From Motiliproteus sp041586615 (GTDB taxonomy: Bacteria; Pseudomonadota; Gammaproteobacteria; Pseudomonadales; Balneatricaceae): a stretch of 64,000 bases of DNA. The notes under the pieces are model-generated. The model did no database searches and had not been told where the DNA came from. It saw only the letters and a program-made list of their open reading frames with translations. The position numbers and the translations under genes were made by a program. The stretch covers positions 1-64,000 of the forward strand of contig JBFGZS010000013.1 of NCBI GenBank assembly GCA_041586615.1, in the 5' to 3' direction. This document shows positions 41,088 to 50,115 of this stretch, one piece after another (positions within the stretch are counted from its first letter, which is position 1; the number at the start of each line of letters is the position of its first letter).

Positions 41088-42953
41088 ATGGGACAACAAG
41101 TTACTGACATCAGCCGCAAGCTGATACTCGTATTCATGCTGGGGCTGCTGTTAAGTATGACCGCAAAGGCTGCGGAGCTCACTGCCTCTGTCGATAGAGC
41201 GCAGGTGGCGATGGGTGAAAGTCTGACACTTAGCCTGCGACTTGATAGCCAGATCTTTAGCGGGCGGCCCGATTTCTCGATGCTTATACCGTATTTCGAC
41301 ATTTTGGCGAATACACAGAGCCGCCAGATGCGCGCCATCAACGGTAAGCGCGAGAGCTGGACGCAGTGGAACCTGACCCTGATGCCGAAAACGGCTGGGA
41401 CAATCTTGATCCCTCCCTTCTCGTTTGCCGGTGCGCGCAGTGACGCCATTACACTGGAAGTCAGCGAGCGTCCCTCTGGCGACGCCGTTCAGGGCGATTA
41501 TTTTGTCGAGATGGAACTTGATAAATCCCGGGTTTATCAGCAAGAGCAGGTGTTGGTGACCTTACGATTGGTGAGCGCGGTGAATCTGTCCGAGCTGACC
41601 TTAGCACCATTAACCGTCGAAGGTGCCCGGGTTGAACGTTTGGATGAGCGACAGTATGCGCGTCAGCACAATGGGCGCCGCTACATGGTGTATGAACTCA
41701 TCTACGCCTTATTTCCTAAGCAGAGTGGGGTGCTTGCGATCCCCTCGCAGCATTTTATGGCGGTTAAAAACGCACCGCGCTCGCTGTTTGACCGTTTTAA
41801 CGGCGAGCGGGTACGCTTGAGCAGTGAACCGCGTCAGATCGAAGTGTTGCCTCCCGATTCGGCCTTTAATGCCGCCAATTGGCTCCCGGCGAGCCAGTTA
41901 TCCCTGTCACAAACTTTCAGCGAACCGGCCGGCGGTTATCAGGTGGGGGTGCCTGTGACGCGCACCCTTACCCTGAAGGCCGATGGCGTCGAGGCCGCGA
42001 CGGTGCCACCCTTAGACCCGGGCGCGATCAGCGGCGTGAAGGTGTATCCCGAACCGGCGCAACATGACGAGCAGAAGAGTGCTCATGGGCTCACGCTGCA
42101 GCGAACCGAGCGCTTTGGCGTGGTTCCGACGCAGGCGGGTGCGCTGACCATACCGGCACTCACCCTGCGCTGGTGGGATACCCGCAGCCATCAGGTGCGT
42201 ATTGCCGAGTTACCGGCCCGGACGCTACAGATACAACCTGCTGCCGGTGCGCCGGTTACGCCGGCGCCTGTGGTGGCCACTACGCGTGAGGCGATGACTC
42301 CCCCCGTATCAGTCGCCCCTGGGCCTGCCGTTGCAACGGAGAAGGCCGCTGGGGATGGGCAGTCATTGCCCTGGTGGTCCCCGGTATTCTGGTCTCGACT
42401 GCTTGGGTCACAATGGCTCTGGCTTCAGTTACCCTGGGCAATGGCGTGCGCGCTGTTTGCTGGCTTGTGGTGGCGGGAGCGTTGCCGACGGCTTGCGGTA
42501 ACGCCATCATCGCCTTCCGTGTCTACCGCTGCCAGCAGCGGTCAGATTCAGGAGCGCGCCGCGTTTCAGTCGCTCCAGCTGGCGTGCCGTAGCGATAATC
42601 ACGCCGAGATTCGTCAGGCGCTGTGTGTGTGGCTAAAGGCCGTGGCGCCGAGTTCGACAGGCATCGTGCTAGGCGACCTCAGCCCCTGGGTCGCGGACCC
42701 CGAGCTGATTGCCCTGGCGCGGCAGCTCGACGTCAGCCTGTATGCGGCAAAGACTCACGCAGAGACAAAAGACTTTCCGGCGGGGCGGTTGCTCGAGGCT
42801 GTCGCGAGAGAGCGGAAAAAACACAACGATGGCACAAGTACAAAGGAAAATGAGCTTCCGCCCCTGTATGCGGCATCACAGGCTGTACGTGGCGCACAGG
42901 GGGAAAGGGGTTCGCGACGTAACCGCACGGGCTACGCGGCCAGGGCTGTGTGA
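41088..42953 (+). CDS. batD: BatD-like protein
   Basis: 621 residues from ATG 41088 (upstream in-frame codons cover the repeat and are not used). Signal peptide (MLGLLLSMTAKAAE), beta-sandwich repeats of the BatD/oxygen-tolerance family (LTASVDRAQVAMGESLTLSLRLD..., FVEMELDKSRVYQQEQVLVTLRL), an Ala/Pro linker, a membrane helix (WLQLPWAMACALFAGLWW) and a cytoplasmic tail. Last gene of the Bat operon. Confidence 0.92.
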   Translation: MGQQVTDISRKLILVFMLGLLLSMTAKAAELTASVDRAQVAMGESLTLSLRLDSQIFSGRPDFSMLIPYFDILANTQSRQMRAINGKRESWTQWNLTLMPKTAGTILIPPFSFAGARSDAITLEVSERPSGDAVQGDYFVEMELDKSRVYQQEQVLVTLRLVSAVNLSELTLAPLTVEGARVERLDERQYARQHNGRRYMVYELIYALFPKQSGVLAIPSQHFMAVKNAPRSLFDRFNGERVRLSSEPRQIEVLPPDSAFNAANWLPASQLSLSQTFSEPAGGYQVGVPVTRTLTLKADGVEAATVPPLDPGAISGVKVYPEPAQHDEQKSAHGLTLQRTERFGVVPTQAGALTIPALTLRWWDTRSHQVRIAELPARTLQIQPAAGAPVTPAPVVATTREAMTPPVSVAPGPAVATEKAAGDGQSLPWWSPVFWSRLLGSQWLWLQLPWAMACALFAGLWWRERCRRLAVTPSSPSVSTAASSGQIQERAAFQSLQLACRSDNHAEIRQALCVWLKAVAPSSTGIVLGDLSPWVADPELIALARQLDVSLYAAKTHAETKDFPAGRLLEAVARERKKHNDGTSTKENELPPLYAASQAVRGAQGERGSRRNRTGYAARAV

Positions 42954-43022
42954 TTTTAGGGCTATGTGATTTTAGGGTAATGTGACCAGGACAATGAGAC
43001 CAGGGTTACGTAGCACGCGGGA

Positions 43023-43361
43023 TCAGCCGCAGCACTTCTTGTATTTCTTGCCACTGCCGCACGAGCAAGGCTCGTTACGTGCCGGTGTTTTTTCTACCAC
43101 CTGGGTCTTGGGGGTATTGAGCAGGCTTTCCAGCGCGCGAATATCTTCCTCGGCGGCTTCGTCGTCATCAACGTCGATGTTGGCAAACAGCGCGTGCTGA
43201 GCGACTAAGGCTTCAACCTCGGCCTTACGCGCCGCTGAGGTCACTGTCAGGCTTAGCGGGTGATTTTCACTGCCGGGCTTCTGGCTGCGGTTGGTGTTAA
43301 ACCCTTGTTGGCCGTAATTTTCCATTACGTCGATATTGCCTTTGAAAAAAAACTTGGACAT
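43023..43361 (-). CDS. SEC-C motif protein (PBPRA1643 family)
   Basis: 112 residues. The C-terminal 20 residues are a SEC-C/SWIM zinc-binding motif, EPCSCGSGKKYKKCCG (Cys99, 101, 110, 111). N-terminal KFFFKGNIDVMENYGQQGFNTNRSQKPGS is characteristic of the small gammaproteobacterial family of this name. Good ribosome site AGGATC. The function is unknown, probably nucleic-acid or protein binding in the cytoplasm. Confidence 0.9.
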   Translation of the reverse strand: MSKFFFKGNIDVMENYGQQGFNTNRSQKPGSENHPLSLTVTSAARKAEVEALVAQHALFANIDVDDDEAAEEDIRALESLLNTPKTQVVEKTPARNEPCSCGSGKKYKKCCG

Positions 43362-43479
43362 GCTGAGATCCTATAAATAAAAAATACGGGCCGGTGTTGT
43401 CACATTGCGCCGCCTGGTCACGCCAGCACCGTCTGGGCTGGCCGTTGACCAAGTGGCGTGTAAGTCGTTTTTTGTACGT

Positions 43480-43908
43480 TCAGTCAGTGCGTGATAGGCT
43501 GACGAATGCCGTAATGAAGGCGGGTTCCTGGAACGCCTTCAGACCGGTGTCGGCGAACGTGACAGGGAGCGGGTTCTGGCTTAGGGTCTCTTTGATGGTT
43601 GTGGCGGAGTAAGTCGTGACATCGAGGCCTTCTGCAAGCTGAATCGCCGCCTCCATTTTGAACCCGACGGCACCGCCGGCGAACTTGCCCTTGGTCGGGC
43701 GCTGTCGGATAGCGACCTGTCGAACCTGATAATCGGCCATGAGCTTAGCGAAGGCGAACTGGAACTCTTTCAGGGCTTCCGTGCTGTTATTATCACGCAG
43801 AGCAAGACGCCGTACCCTGCAGTCAGGGAGGCCAAATAGCCCATCGGACAGGGTGAGCAGGCAGATAATGGCTTCATTGCCTTGTAACTCAACACCACAG
43901 ACTTTCAT
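43480..43908 (-). CDS. DUF3010 family protein
   Basis: 142 residues beginning MKVCGVELQGNEAIICLLTLS, the DUF3010 signature, with RQRPTKGKFAGGAVGFKMEAAIQL later. The fold looks RuvC/RNase H-like, but no activity is known. CGGAG precedes the ATG. It lies behind a divergent intergenic region and upstream of the SEC-C gene in the same direction (118 bp). Confidence 0.88.
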   Translation of the reverse strand: MKVCGVELQGNEAIICLLTLSDGLFGLPDCRVRRLALRDNNSTEALKEFQFAFAKLMADYQVRQVAIRQRPTKGKFAGGAVGFKMEAAIQLAEGLDVTTYSATTIKETLSQNPLPVTFADTGLKAFQEPAFITAFVSLSRTD

Positions 43909-44211
43909 GTTAACTCCGCTTGTTCAAAAGCGGGGATTATAGCGCACTCTGGCCGACTGATAGCACAATTGTGCGGCGAAGGGCCAATTTACTGCGACGC
44001 ATGTAGCAGTCAGGTGGCGTTATCGGCTCGCTGAAGGTATTCCTGTGATACCGCCGGTCATACGGGCCGCCGATCGGGACGTTCATCTTGGTCGTGGCAA
44101 GGCCGGAACCTTTTCAATAACCGTTAGCGTCGGCCATAGACGGGGGGGGTGAAAACCGCATAATGTGGCTACCTACTTAATTTGCTACCTACTTAATGTC
44201 AGGATGTTGCG
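43909..44211. other. Divergent intergenic region
   Basis: No gene. Near 44167-44199 a CTACCTACTTAATTTG unit is duplicated in tandem just ahead of the next gene's ribosome site. Confidence 0.5.
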
Positions 44212-44568
44212 ATGAAACTATTAAACCGTGCCGCTCTCTGGTTGCAGCCTAAACAGGGGTACCTGGACTGGATTAACAGCCTGCCGAGCGCGGTGAGCGA
44301 ATTAGAACAACCATTAGCCGAGGGGGCCCTTGATGAGGAAGGGCGAATCTATCTGGTTGAAGAGCTGGAGGAGGACCAGGGCCTTGAGCAGACGCTGGCT
44401 CTGCATTGCAGCCTTGTGCTTGAGAATGAATTGGCTGCCTGGGATGAACTGGGAACATATTGGCCTGAGGTATTGGACCAGCCGCTGTTGACCCGCTGGT
44501 TTGATATCAGGCTGATGCCACTCGCCTTCGATGCCGCAGAGCGCCCACTGATGACCGCGGTGCTTTAA
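44212..44568 (+). CDS. Conserved hypothetical protein
   Basis: 118 residues, acidic, with MKLLNRAALWLQPKQGYLDWINSL at the start and RWFDIRLMPLAFD near the end. This pattern recurs in a small uncharacterised family of gammaproteobacteria. AGGATGTTGCG precedes the ATG. No signal peptide. Function unknown. Confidence 0.8.
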   Translation: MKLLNRAALWLQPKQGYLDWINSLPSAVSELEQPLAEGALDEEGRIYLVEELEEDQGLEQTLALHCSLVLENELAAWDELGTYWPEVLDQPLLTRWFDIRLMPLAFDAAERPLMTAVL

Positions 44569-44611
44569 TGGGTACTAAATTAATGTGGCACTAAATTAAC
44601 GTTGCACCAAA

Positions 44612-44625
44612 GTGATATATATCAC
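44612..44625. promoter_or_regulatory. CRP/FNR-family-like palindrome
   Basis: GTGATATATATCAC is a perfect 14-bp palindrome with the GTGA-N6-TCAC layout of CRP sites. It lies 119 bp before the GGDEF gene start and 43 bp after the preceding gene. No crp gene is in the window; an FNR/Dnr-type relative could also bind such a site. Confidence 0.45.
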
Positions 44626-44743
44626 GCCTTGTTAGCGGGTATTATAGGCGCTGTAGTATTGCCGGACGATCTGAATAGCAGTAAAGTGCATATGGGAATT
44701 ATGGATGATGACCAACAGAGGGCCGTTTAGGCATAACTAACTT

Positions 44744-46516
44744 ATGGCCCGTCGTATAGCGTATTTTTTCGCGTTGGTTGTTATGACCTTCGCGCTAGCC
44801 TCCTACCTGGTTTTAGGTGGCACCCTCGATAAGCTGCAGTCCGACAAGGACCGCCAGCAACAGCGTATCTATAGCGCCATTCAAGAGCAGCTGCGTACCT
44901 CTTATGCCCTGTTGCATCAGGTTCTGCAGTTCAAATCCTCCGAGTACAAGCACGTTCATCAAGCGGCACAAGAGTGGGTCGAAAAACGTGGTCACCGGGC
45001 AGACTTGACCCGCTTGCAGCAGCAGTTGTCTGAGCGAGTGGGTTTTAACGTTGACCTGTTTATTATCGATCGCGACCTCGTGGTGACCAATACAACCTTC
45101 TTACCCGATCTCGGTCTCGATTTTAACCATCCGGCCTTTGTCGATGCGCAGAACTACCTGCGACTTTCTCGTCAACAAGCTCGTCAACAAGAACCTCCGC
45201 AACAAGAACCCGGTCAACAAGGTTCCAGTCAGCAAGGTGGCATCCTTGTCAGCCAGCCGACCATGGAGCTGGTTTCACGGCAGTACAAGGTCTATAGCTA
45301 TTCTGCGTTGCCGGACGGTAGCTATCTGGAGCTGGGCTTTATTGATCCGCAGCTGAAAAGCTACTTCGATACCTTTTTACGCCAGTCGGTGGCGCATCCG
45401 GATGTCAACGTCGAGCTGTTTCTGGAGATGTGGGGCGTGTTGCTGATGCGTATTGGCGACGAGGCACCCTCTGACCCCGTGTCAAAATTAGCCGCGGTCA
45501 ATCAGCAGATTGACCAGATGGCGTTGGAACATATTCGCTTCAAGCAGGTATTTGAAGGGGGTAGTCCTCAAACAAGAAGTATGCAAGGGCGTCAGGATAA
45601 TGTCGTGCAGATCTACGATGAACTCATGACGTTAGAACCGGTGCCGGGCCTGACCATGCGGTTGTTGAGCAAGGTGACGTTTATCGCCCCCCGTCAGACC
45701 TCCATCGAACAGCGGTTTGTAATGCTCTTTGCGGCACTGCTGGGGGTCTCCGTGTTGTTTCTCTGTGGGCTGATGTTTCTGGTGCGATACCGCCTGATAG
45801 AGCCGTTGCAGAAAATGGTCAATGCGATGCGTTCGAACACCCAGATCGATACCGACCGTTGGAGCCTGATTCCGGAGTTGACTTTTTTGGCGGCCAATTA
45901 CAATCAGATGCTGGCCAAGAACCGTAAGCAAGTAGAAGCGCTGGAGTCTCTCTCTATCAGTGATCCGTTGACCGGTTTATACAATCGACGCCATCTCGAT
46001 AATGTGCTGGAGCATGAGATGGCGCGCGCCCTGCGCAATGGCACGGTCGTGGCTTATGCCATGGTCGATGTGGATTATTTCAAGGCGTATAACGACCTGT
46101 ATGGCCATCAGGGTGGCGATCTGGTTTTGAAGACCTTGGCCGATACGATGCAGTGTCATTTCCGGCGTGTCAGCGATTTTGTGTTTCGCTACGGTGGCGA
46201 GGAGTTTGCCGTGCTGGTAACGGATACGGTCGATAGCCGTATTTTTGAACGTTTTGACGCGCTGCGGGTTCTGGTTGACGAGGCTGTCATCCCACATCAC
46301 GGCAGTGCGATCAGCGACAATCTTACCATCTCAATCGGGGTCTGTTTTACCGAAGGCTGCCAGCCCTTTGATCACGATGAGGTCGTTAAACGGGCCGATC
46401 TGGCGCTATACAAGGCCAAAGAACAGGGGCGTAACCGGGTTGTTATGGACGCTATCCTGGCCCTGGAGGAATTGCCTGTCGAGGCCCGGCCGGAGCTATG
46501 CGCACAGGCGGGTTGA
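44744..46516 (+). CDS. Membrane diguanylate cyclase (GGEEF)
   Basis: 590 residues. Two membrane helices (about 5-25 and 320-345) enclose a periplasmic sensory region with an odd Gln-rich insertion, RQQARQQEPPQQEPGQQGSS. Cytoplasmic HAMP-like stretch, then a GGDEF domain with an intact GGEEF motif and an RVSD inhibitory site five residues before it. DVDYFKAYNDLYGHQGGD is the metal/substrate region. Likely an active c-di-GMP synthase with product inhibition. Possible CRP/FNR-type site upstream. Confidence 0.9.
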   Translation: MARRIAYFFALVVMTFALASYLVLGGTLDKLQSDKDRQQQRIYSAIQEQLRTSYALLHQVLQFKSSEYKHVHQAAQEWVEKRGHRADLTRLQQQLSERVGFNVDLFIIDRDLVVTNTTFLPDLGLDFNHPAFVDAQNYLRLSRQQARQQEPPQQEPGQQGSSQQGGILVSQPTMELVSRQYKVYSYSALPDGSYLELGFIDPQLKSYFDTFLRQSVAHPDVNVELFLEMWGVLLMRIGDEAPSDPVSKLAAVNQQIDQMALEHIRFKQVFEGGSPQTRSMQGRQDNVVQIYDELMTLEPVPGLTMRLLSKVTFIAPRQTSIEQRFVMLFAALLGVSVLFLCGLMFLVRYRLIEPLQKMVNAMRSNTQIDTDRWSLIPELTFLAANYNQMLAKNRKQVEALESLSISDPLTGLYNRRHLDNVLEHEMARALRNGTVVAYAMVDVDYFKAYNDLYGHQGGDLVLKTLADTMQCHFRRVSDFVFRYGGEEFAVLVTDTVDSRIFERFDALRVLVDEAVIPHHGSAISDNLTISIGVCFTEGCQPFDHDEVVKRADLALYKAKEQGRNRVVMDAILALEELPVEARPELCAQAG

Positions 46517-46636
46517 TTATTGCCTGGTCGTGAGAGGGCTGAATCGCTATTGGTAGCCTCTCTTATAGTCAGGCTTTTGCTGACCAGAATGCGCGCTATC
46601 CGCTGTGTGAACCACCTATCGAATCACGGAGGTCTG

Positions 46637-48322
46637 ATGAATCACGAGAAGCCGTTGGCTGATATTGAAATTGCCCGCCGGGCCGATAAACGACCGATTA
46701 GCGATATTGCCACCGCGCTCGGCATCAGGCCCGAAGAACTGGAACCCTACGGTCGGGATAAGGCCAAACTCAATCTGTCGCTCTATCAGCGGGTCCAGTC
46801 ACGGCAAGACGGTAAACTGGTGCTGGTGTCTGCGATCCATCCAACGCCCGCCGGCGAGGGAAAAACCACGGCGGCAATTGGTCTTGGCGATGCGCTGAAC
46901 CGCATCGGCAAACGGACCTCCATCTGTGTGCGCGAGCCATCCCTGGGGCCTTGTTTCGGCATTAAGGGCGGTGCGGCGGGTGGCGGTTATTCTCAAGTGA
47001 TTCCGATGGAGGAGATTAACCTGCACTTCACCGGTGACTTTCATGCGATTGGCCTGGCGCACAACCTGCTTGCCGCGGCGCTGGATAATCATCTTCACCA
47101 GGGTAATGCATTGGGTATCGACAGCCGTAAAGTGGTCTGGAAACGCGTGGTGGACATGAACGACCGCGCGTTACGCAAGGTTAATGTCGGGCTCGGTGGG
47201 CCGGCAAATTCGATGCCCAGAGAGAGTGGTTTTGATATTACCGTGGCTTCAGAGGTCATGGCCGTATTCTGTCTGGCGCTGAATCTGGCCGAGCTTAAGC
47301 AGCGGCTCGGCGATATCGTCGTCGCTTATGCCTTCGATGATCGACCCGTGACCGCCAGGGATTTAAAGGTGCAGGGCGCCATGACGGTGCTGGTCAAGGA
47401 TGCGTTCAAGCCGAATCTGGTGCAGACGCTGGAGCATACCCCGGCCTTTGTACACGGTGGTCCGTTTGCGAATATTGCCCACGGTTGCAATTCCCTGATC
47501 TCGACCCGATTAGCGCTGAAGTTATCGGACTATGTGGTGACCGAGGCCGGGTTTGGCGCCGACCTGGGCGCGGAAAAGTTTATGAATATCGTCTGTCGTA
47601 AATCCGGATTGCGGCCCGACGCCGTGGTGTTGGTTGCGACCGTACGGGCGTTGAAATATCACGGCGGCGTTGCGCTGGATCAGTTGCATGATGAAAATTG
47701 TGAGGCGGTGGCGCGCGGGGTCGCGAATCTGCGCAAGCATATTGAAAATATCCATCTGTTCCACCTCCCTGTCGTGGTTGCCATTAATCGTTTTAATAAC
47801 GACACCGAACAGGAGATCGACTGTATTCGTGCCAAGTGCGATTACCTGGGGGTGCCCGTCATACCTTGCACAAATTGGGCGGAGGGTGGTCGCGGCGCGA
47901 CCGAATTGTCCAAAGTCGTGGTTGAGCGGGTCGAAGGGCATAGTGCCGATTTTCGCTTGCTGTATCAGGATGACGAACCGCTCTGGGAAAAAATAAAGAT
48001 CATCGTCCAAGCGATCTACGGTGCCGATGACGTGCTAGCCGATAAAAAGCTCCGTGAAAAAATCCGTGGGCTGGAAGCGTCAGGCTACGGCGCGCTGCCT
48101 ATTTGCATGGCCAAGACGCCGTACAGTTTTTCAACCGACCCGGCGCTGCGCGGCCGACCGCAACAGTTTGATGTACCGCTGCGCGATGTGCAGCTGGCGG
48201 CGGGGGCCGGATTTATTGTCGTACTGACCGATAACATTATGACGATGCCGGGCTTGCCGAAGCATCCCGCAGCGGAATTGATCGATCTGGACGAGGACGG
48301 CCTGGTGAGCGGTTTGTTTTAG
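46637..48322 (+). CDS. fhs: Formate-tetrahydrofolate ligase
   Basis: 561 residues from ATG 46637 with CGGAGG upstream; an in-frame extension to 46520 lacks similarity. P-loop TPAGEGKTT, then RTSICVREPSLGPCFGIKGGAAGGGYSQVIPMEEINLHFTGDFHAI, the family signature. It makes 10-formyl-THF from formate, ATP and THF in the cytoplasm, feeding purine synthesis and formate assimilation. purC converges on it from downstream. Confidence 0.96.
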   Translation: MNHEKPLADIEIARRADKRPISDIATALGIRPEELEPYGRDKAKLNLSLYQRVQSRQDGKLVLVSAIHPTPAGEGKTTAAIGLGDALNRIGKRTSICVREPSLGPCFGIKGGAAGGGYSQVIPMEEINLHFTGDFHAIGLAHNLLAAALDNHLHQGNALGIDSRKVVWKRVVDMNDRALRKVNVGLGGPANSMPRESGFDITVASEVMAVFCLALNLAELKQRLGDIVVAYAFDDRPVTARDLKVQGAMTVLVKDAFKPNLVQTLEHTPAFVHGGPFANIAHGCNSLISTRLALKLSDYVVTEAGFGADLGAEKFMNIVCRKSGLRPDAVVLVATVRALKYHGGVALDQLHDENCEAVARGVANLRKHIENIHLFHLPVVVAINRFNNDTEQEIDCIRAKCDYLGVPVIPCTNWAEGGRGATELSKVVVERVEGHSADFRLLYQDDEPLWEKIKIIVQAIYGADDVLADKKLREKIRGLEASGYGALPICMAKTPYSFSTDPALRGRPQQFDVPLRDVQLAAGAGFIVVLTDNIMTMPGLPKHPAAELIDLDEDGLVSGLF

Positions 48323-48445
48323 AGCTGTAACGGAGTACTTGGTTTGAGAGGGGTCGCTGAGTGATTTGTTTTAGCCTGCCACGAGGCCGTAATGGCGCTG
48401 TGCAAGGGGAAAATAGCGACAGTGCAGGAAAAACGGTAGTAACGA

Positions 48446-48521
48446 GGACGTGTTGAGTAAAGCGTTTGTAGCGGTAAACTGTACTACAAACGCTTTACCG
48501 GCAAGGCGCAACACGACGTCC
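48446..48521. repeat. Large imperfect inverted repeat between convergent fhs and purC
   Basis: A perfect 15-bp inner stem GTAAAGCGTTTGTAG (48457-48471)/CTACAAACGCTTTAC (48484-48498) with a 12-base loop, and outer arms GGACGTGTTG (48446-48455) and CAACACGACGTCC (48509-48521) that pair after a 3-base bulge. The right side has an extra 10 bases between stems. No T tract follows, so it is not a classic terminator. Confidence 0.7.
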
Positions 48522-48601
48522 ATTGCGCCCTGATCAGCAGCCTGGCCTGACTGTGCTGGTCAACAATGACCGCGTCGTTAAGCCCCGTGCTGAGACCTTT
48601 A

Positions 48602-49705
48602 TCAGTCGACCAGGCCGTACTGGTCGCGGAGAATGTTGATGATCTCCGCCTTGGGGTTTTCAGTCAGCTGGAGCGTTTCCCCGGTTACCTTTTCGGCGAT
48701 ACCAACGTAGGTGTCTGAAACGGTCATCAGCACCGACTCCGGCAACGCGTTATCGTTTGCCAGGGCTTGACGCTCTGACATACGATCTTTGTTGAGCAGG
48801 ATGTCGGGATCAGGGAAGTGGTTTAGCAGCAGTTGACGGAAATCTTCTTTAGAGTTCTCAACAATCTTGCCATTCCGGTAGGCTTCACCGTCCCAGATAC
48901 GTGAGGAGTCGGGGGTGCCCACCTCATCCATGTAGATCAGCTTTTCCTTGCCGCTGGCATCGGTGACGTAACCAAATTCAAATTTGGTATCGACAAAGAT
49001 CTGGTCCAATTTGGCCAGTTCCTGACGGATAACGTCAAAGCCTTCTTTCAGCAGGACTTCGTAGCGATCGATATCGGCTTTGCTGCGAAAGTTAAACGCC
49101 GCGAAGTTGTTTTCGATATTGCTGCGGGTGATATTCACATCATCCACTTCGGGGACACCAGGGATGCCGGTGAGGATGCCTTTGGTGGAAGGTGTGATCA
49201 GTAATTCGGGTAATTTCTGGTCCTTTTGCAGGCCATCGGGTAGTTGAATGCCGCAAAAATCGCGTTCGCCTTTGCTATAGGCGCGCCACATTGAGCCGGT
49301 AATGTACTGACGGCAGATGGCTTCAATCATGACAGGACGGGCTTTCTGAACGATCCAGACGAAAGGGTGGGGGATGTCCAGAATATGGCTATCGGCCAGG
49401 CCCTGCTCACGGAACAGTTTGAACCAGTGGTTAGAGATGGCATTCAGTGCGGCACCCTTACCCGGGACGCCACGCATGCCGCCTTCGCCATGCCAGATGC
49501 AGTCAAATGCCGAGATACGGTCACTGATGACCATAATGGCCAACGGTGCATCCGCGGCGACGTTATAGCCTTTTTCTTTAATCAGACGACGGCTGTCGGC
49601 GTCGGTCAGCCAGTAGACGGAACGGACCTTGCCGCTGTGAACAGGGTTGTCGGTACGGATCGGCAGATCATTATTCACGGCCAATACTTTATCAGCAAGA
49701 CTCAT
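48602..49705 (-). CDS. purC: SAICAR synthetase
   Basis: 367 residues, the long form of PurC found in many gammaproteobacteria rather than the 237-residue E. coli form. Motifs SGKVRSVYWL, VISDRISAFDCIWHGE, RQYITGSMWRAYSKGERDFCG, LITPSTKG, FVDTKFEFGY and DEVGTPDSSRIW. It joins aspartate to CAIR in purine synthesis; cytoplasmic. Single gene, about 410 bp from the divergent aspartokinase. Confidence 0.95.
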   Translation of the reverse strand: MSLADKVLAVNNDLPIRTDNPVHSGKVRSVYWLTDADSRRLIKEKGYNVAADAPLAIMVISDRISAFDCIWHGEGGMRGVPGKGAALNAISNHWFKLFREQGLADSHILDIPHPFVWIVQKARPVMIEAICRQYITGSMWRAYSKGERDFCGIQLPDGLQKDQKLPELLITPSTKGILTGIPGVPEVDDVNITRSNIENNFAAFNFRSKADIDRYEVLLKEGFDVIRQELAKLDQIFVDTKFEFGYVTDASGKEKLIYMDEVGTPDSSRIWDGEAYRNGKIVENSKEDFRQLLLNHFPDPDILLNKDRMSERQALANDNALPESVLMTVSDTYVGIAEKVTGETLQLTENPKAEIINILRDQYGLVD

Positions 49706-50115
49706 TGCAAACTGTCCTGTAATTCGGTTGTTCGAAAAGGTTAACTAGATCAACCGGTTAGTGCGACGCTAAAAGGTTGCAGCGACATAGCGGTTGTGCG
49801 GACGGGGACGTGCCGGTTTCTAGATCGGGCATAATAGCAGATTGAATGGCGCGTTTCATCTGCTACCCGGCTGTAGGCGTGCTAACTTTCATTGGGCCGG
49901 AAAGCCTCCCGGGTGCTGGATCGGTGCCGGAGCCTTCCACCAGTGGATAATCTATCTGCTAGTCTAGAAAACGCTCAATAACAAGGTTATCTGATGTATT
50001 ATATGCATCACCGAATTTTGCGCCGCAAGTCGGGCGGACGTGCGCCCGTTTCTCGTCACGTTGGCTCTTATTAACGCGGCACCTATTAGCCCTGTAACAC
50101 GGAACCCGGATTACC
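49706..50115. other. Divergent intergenic region purC/aspartokinase
   Basis: Nothing gene-like seen. A TGATG...CATCA palindrome surrounding an AT-rich core (49992-50010) could be part of the aspartokinase promoter. No riboswitch fold was recognised. Confidence 0.4.

Noticed and set aside
48446..48521. Integron attC site
   Set aside because: The inverted repeat is suggestive in shape, but the RYYYAAC/GTTRRRY core pair could not be placed at its ends and no integrase or cassette is nearby.
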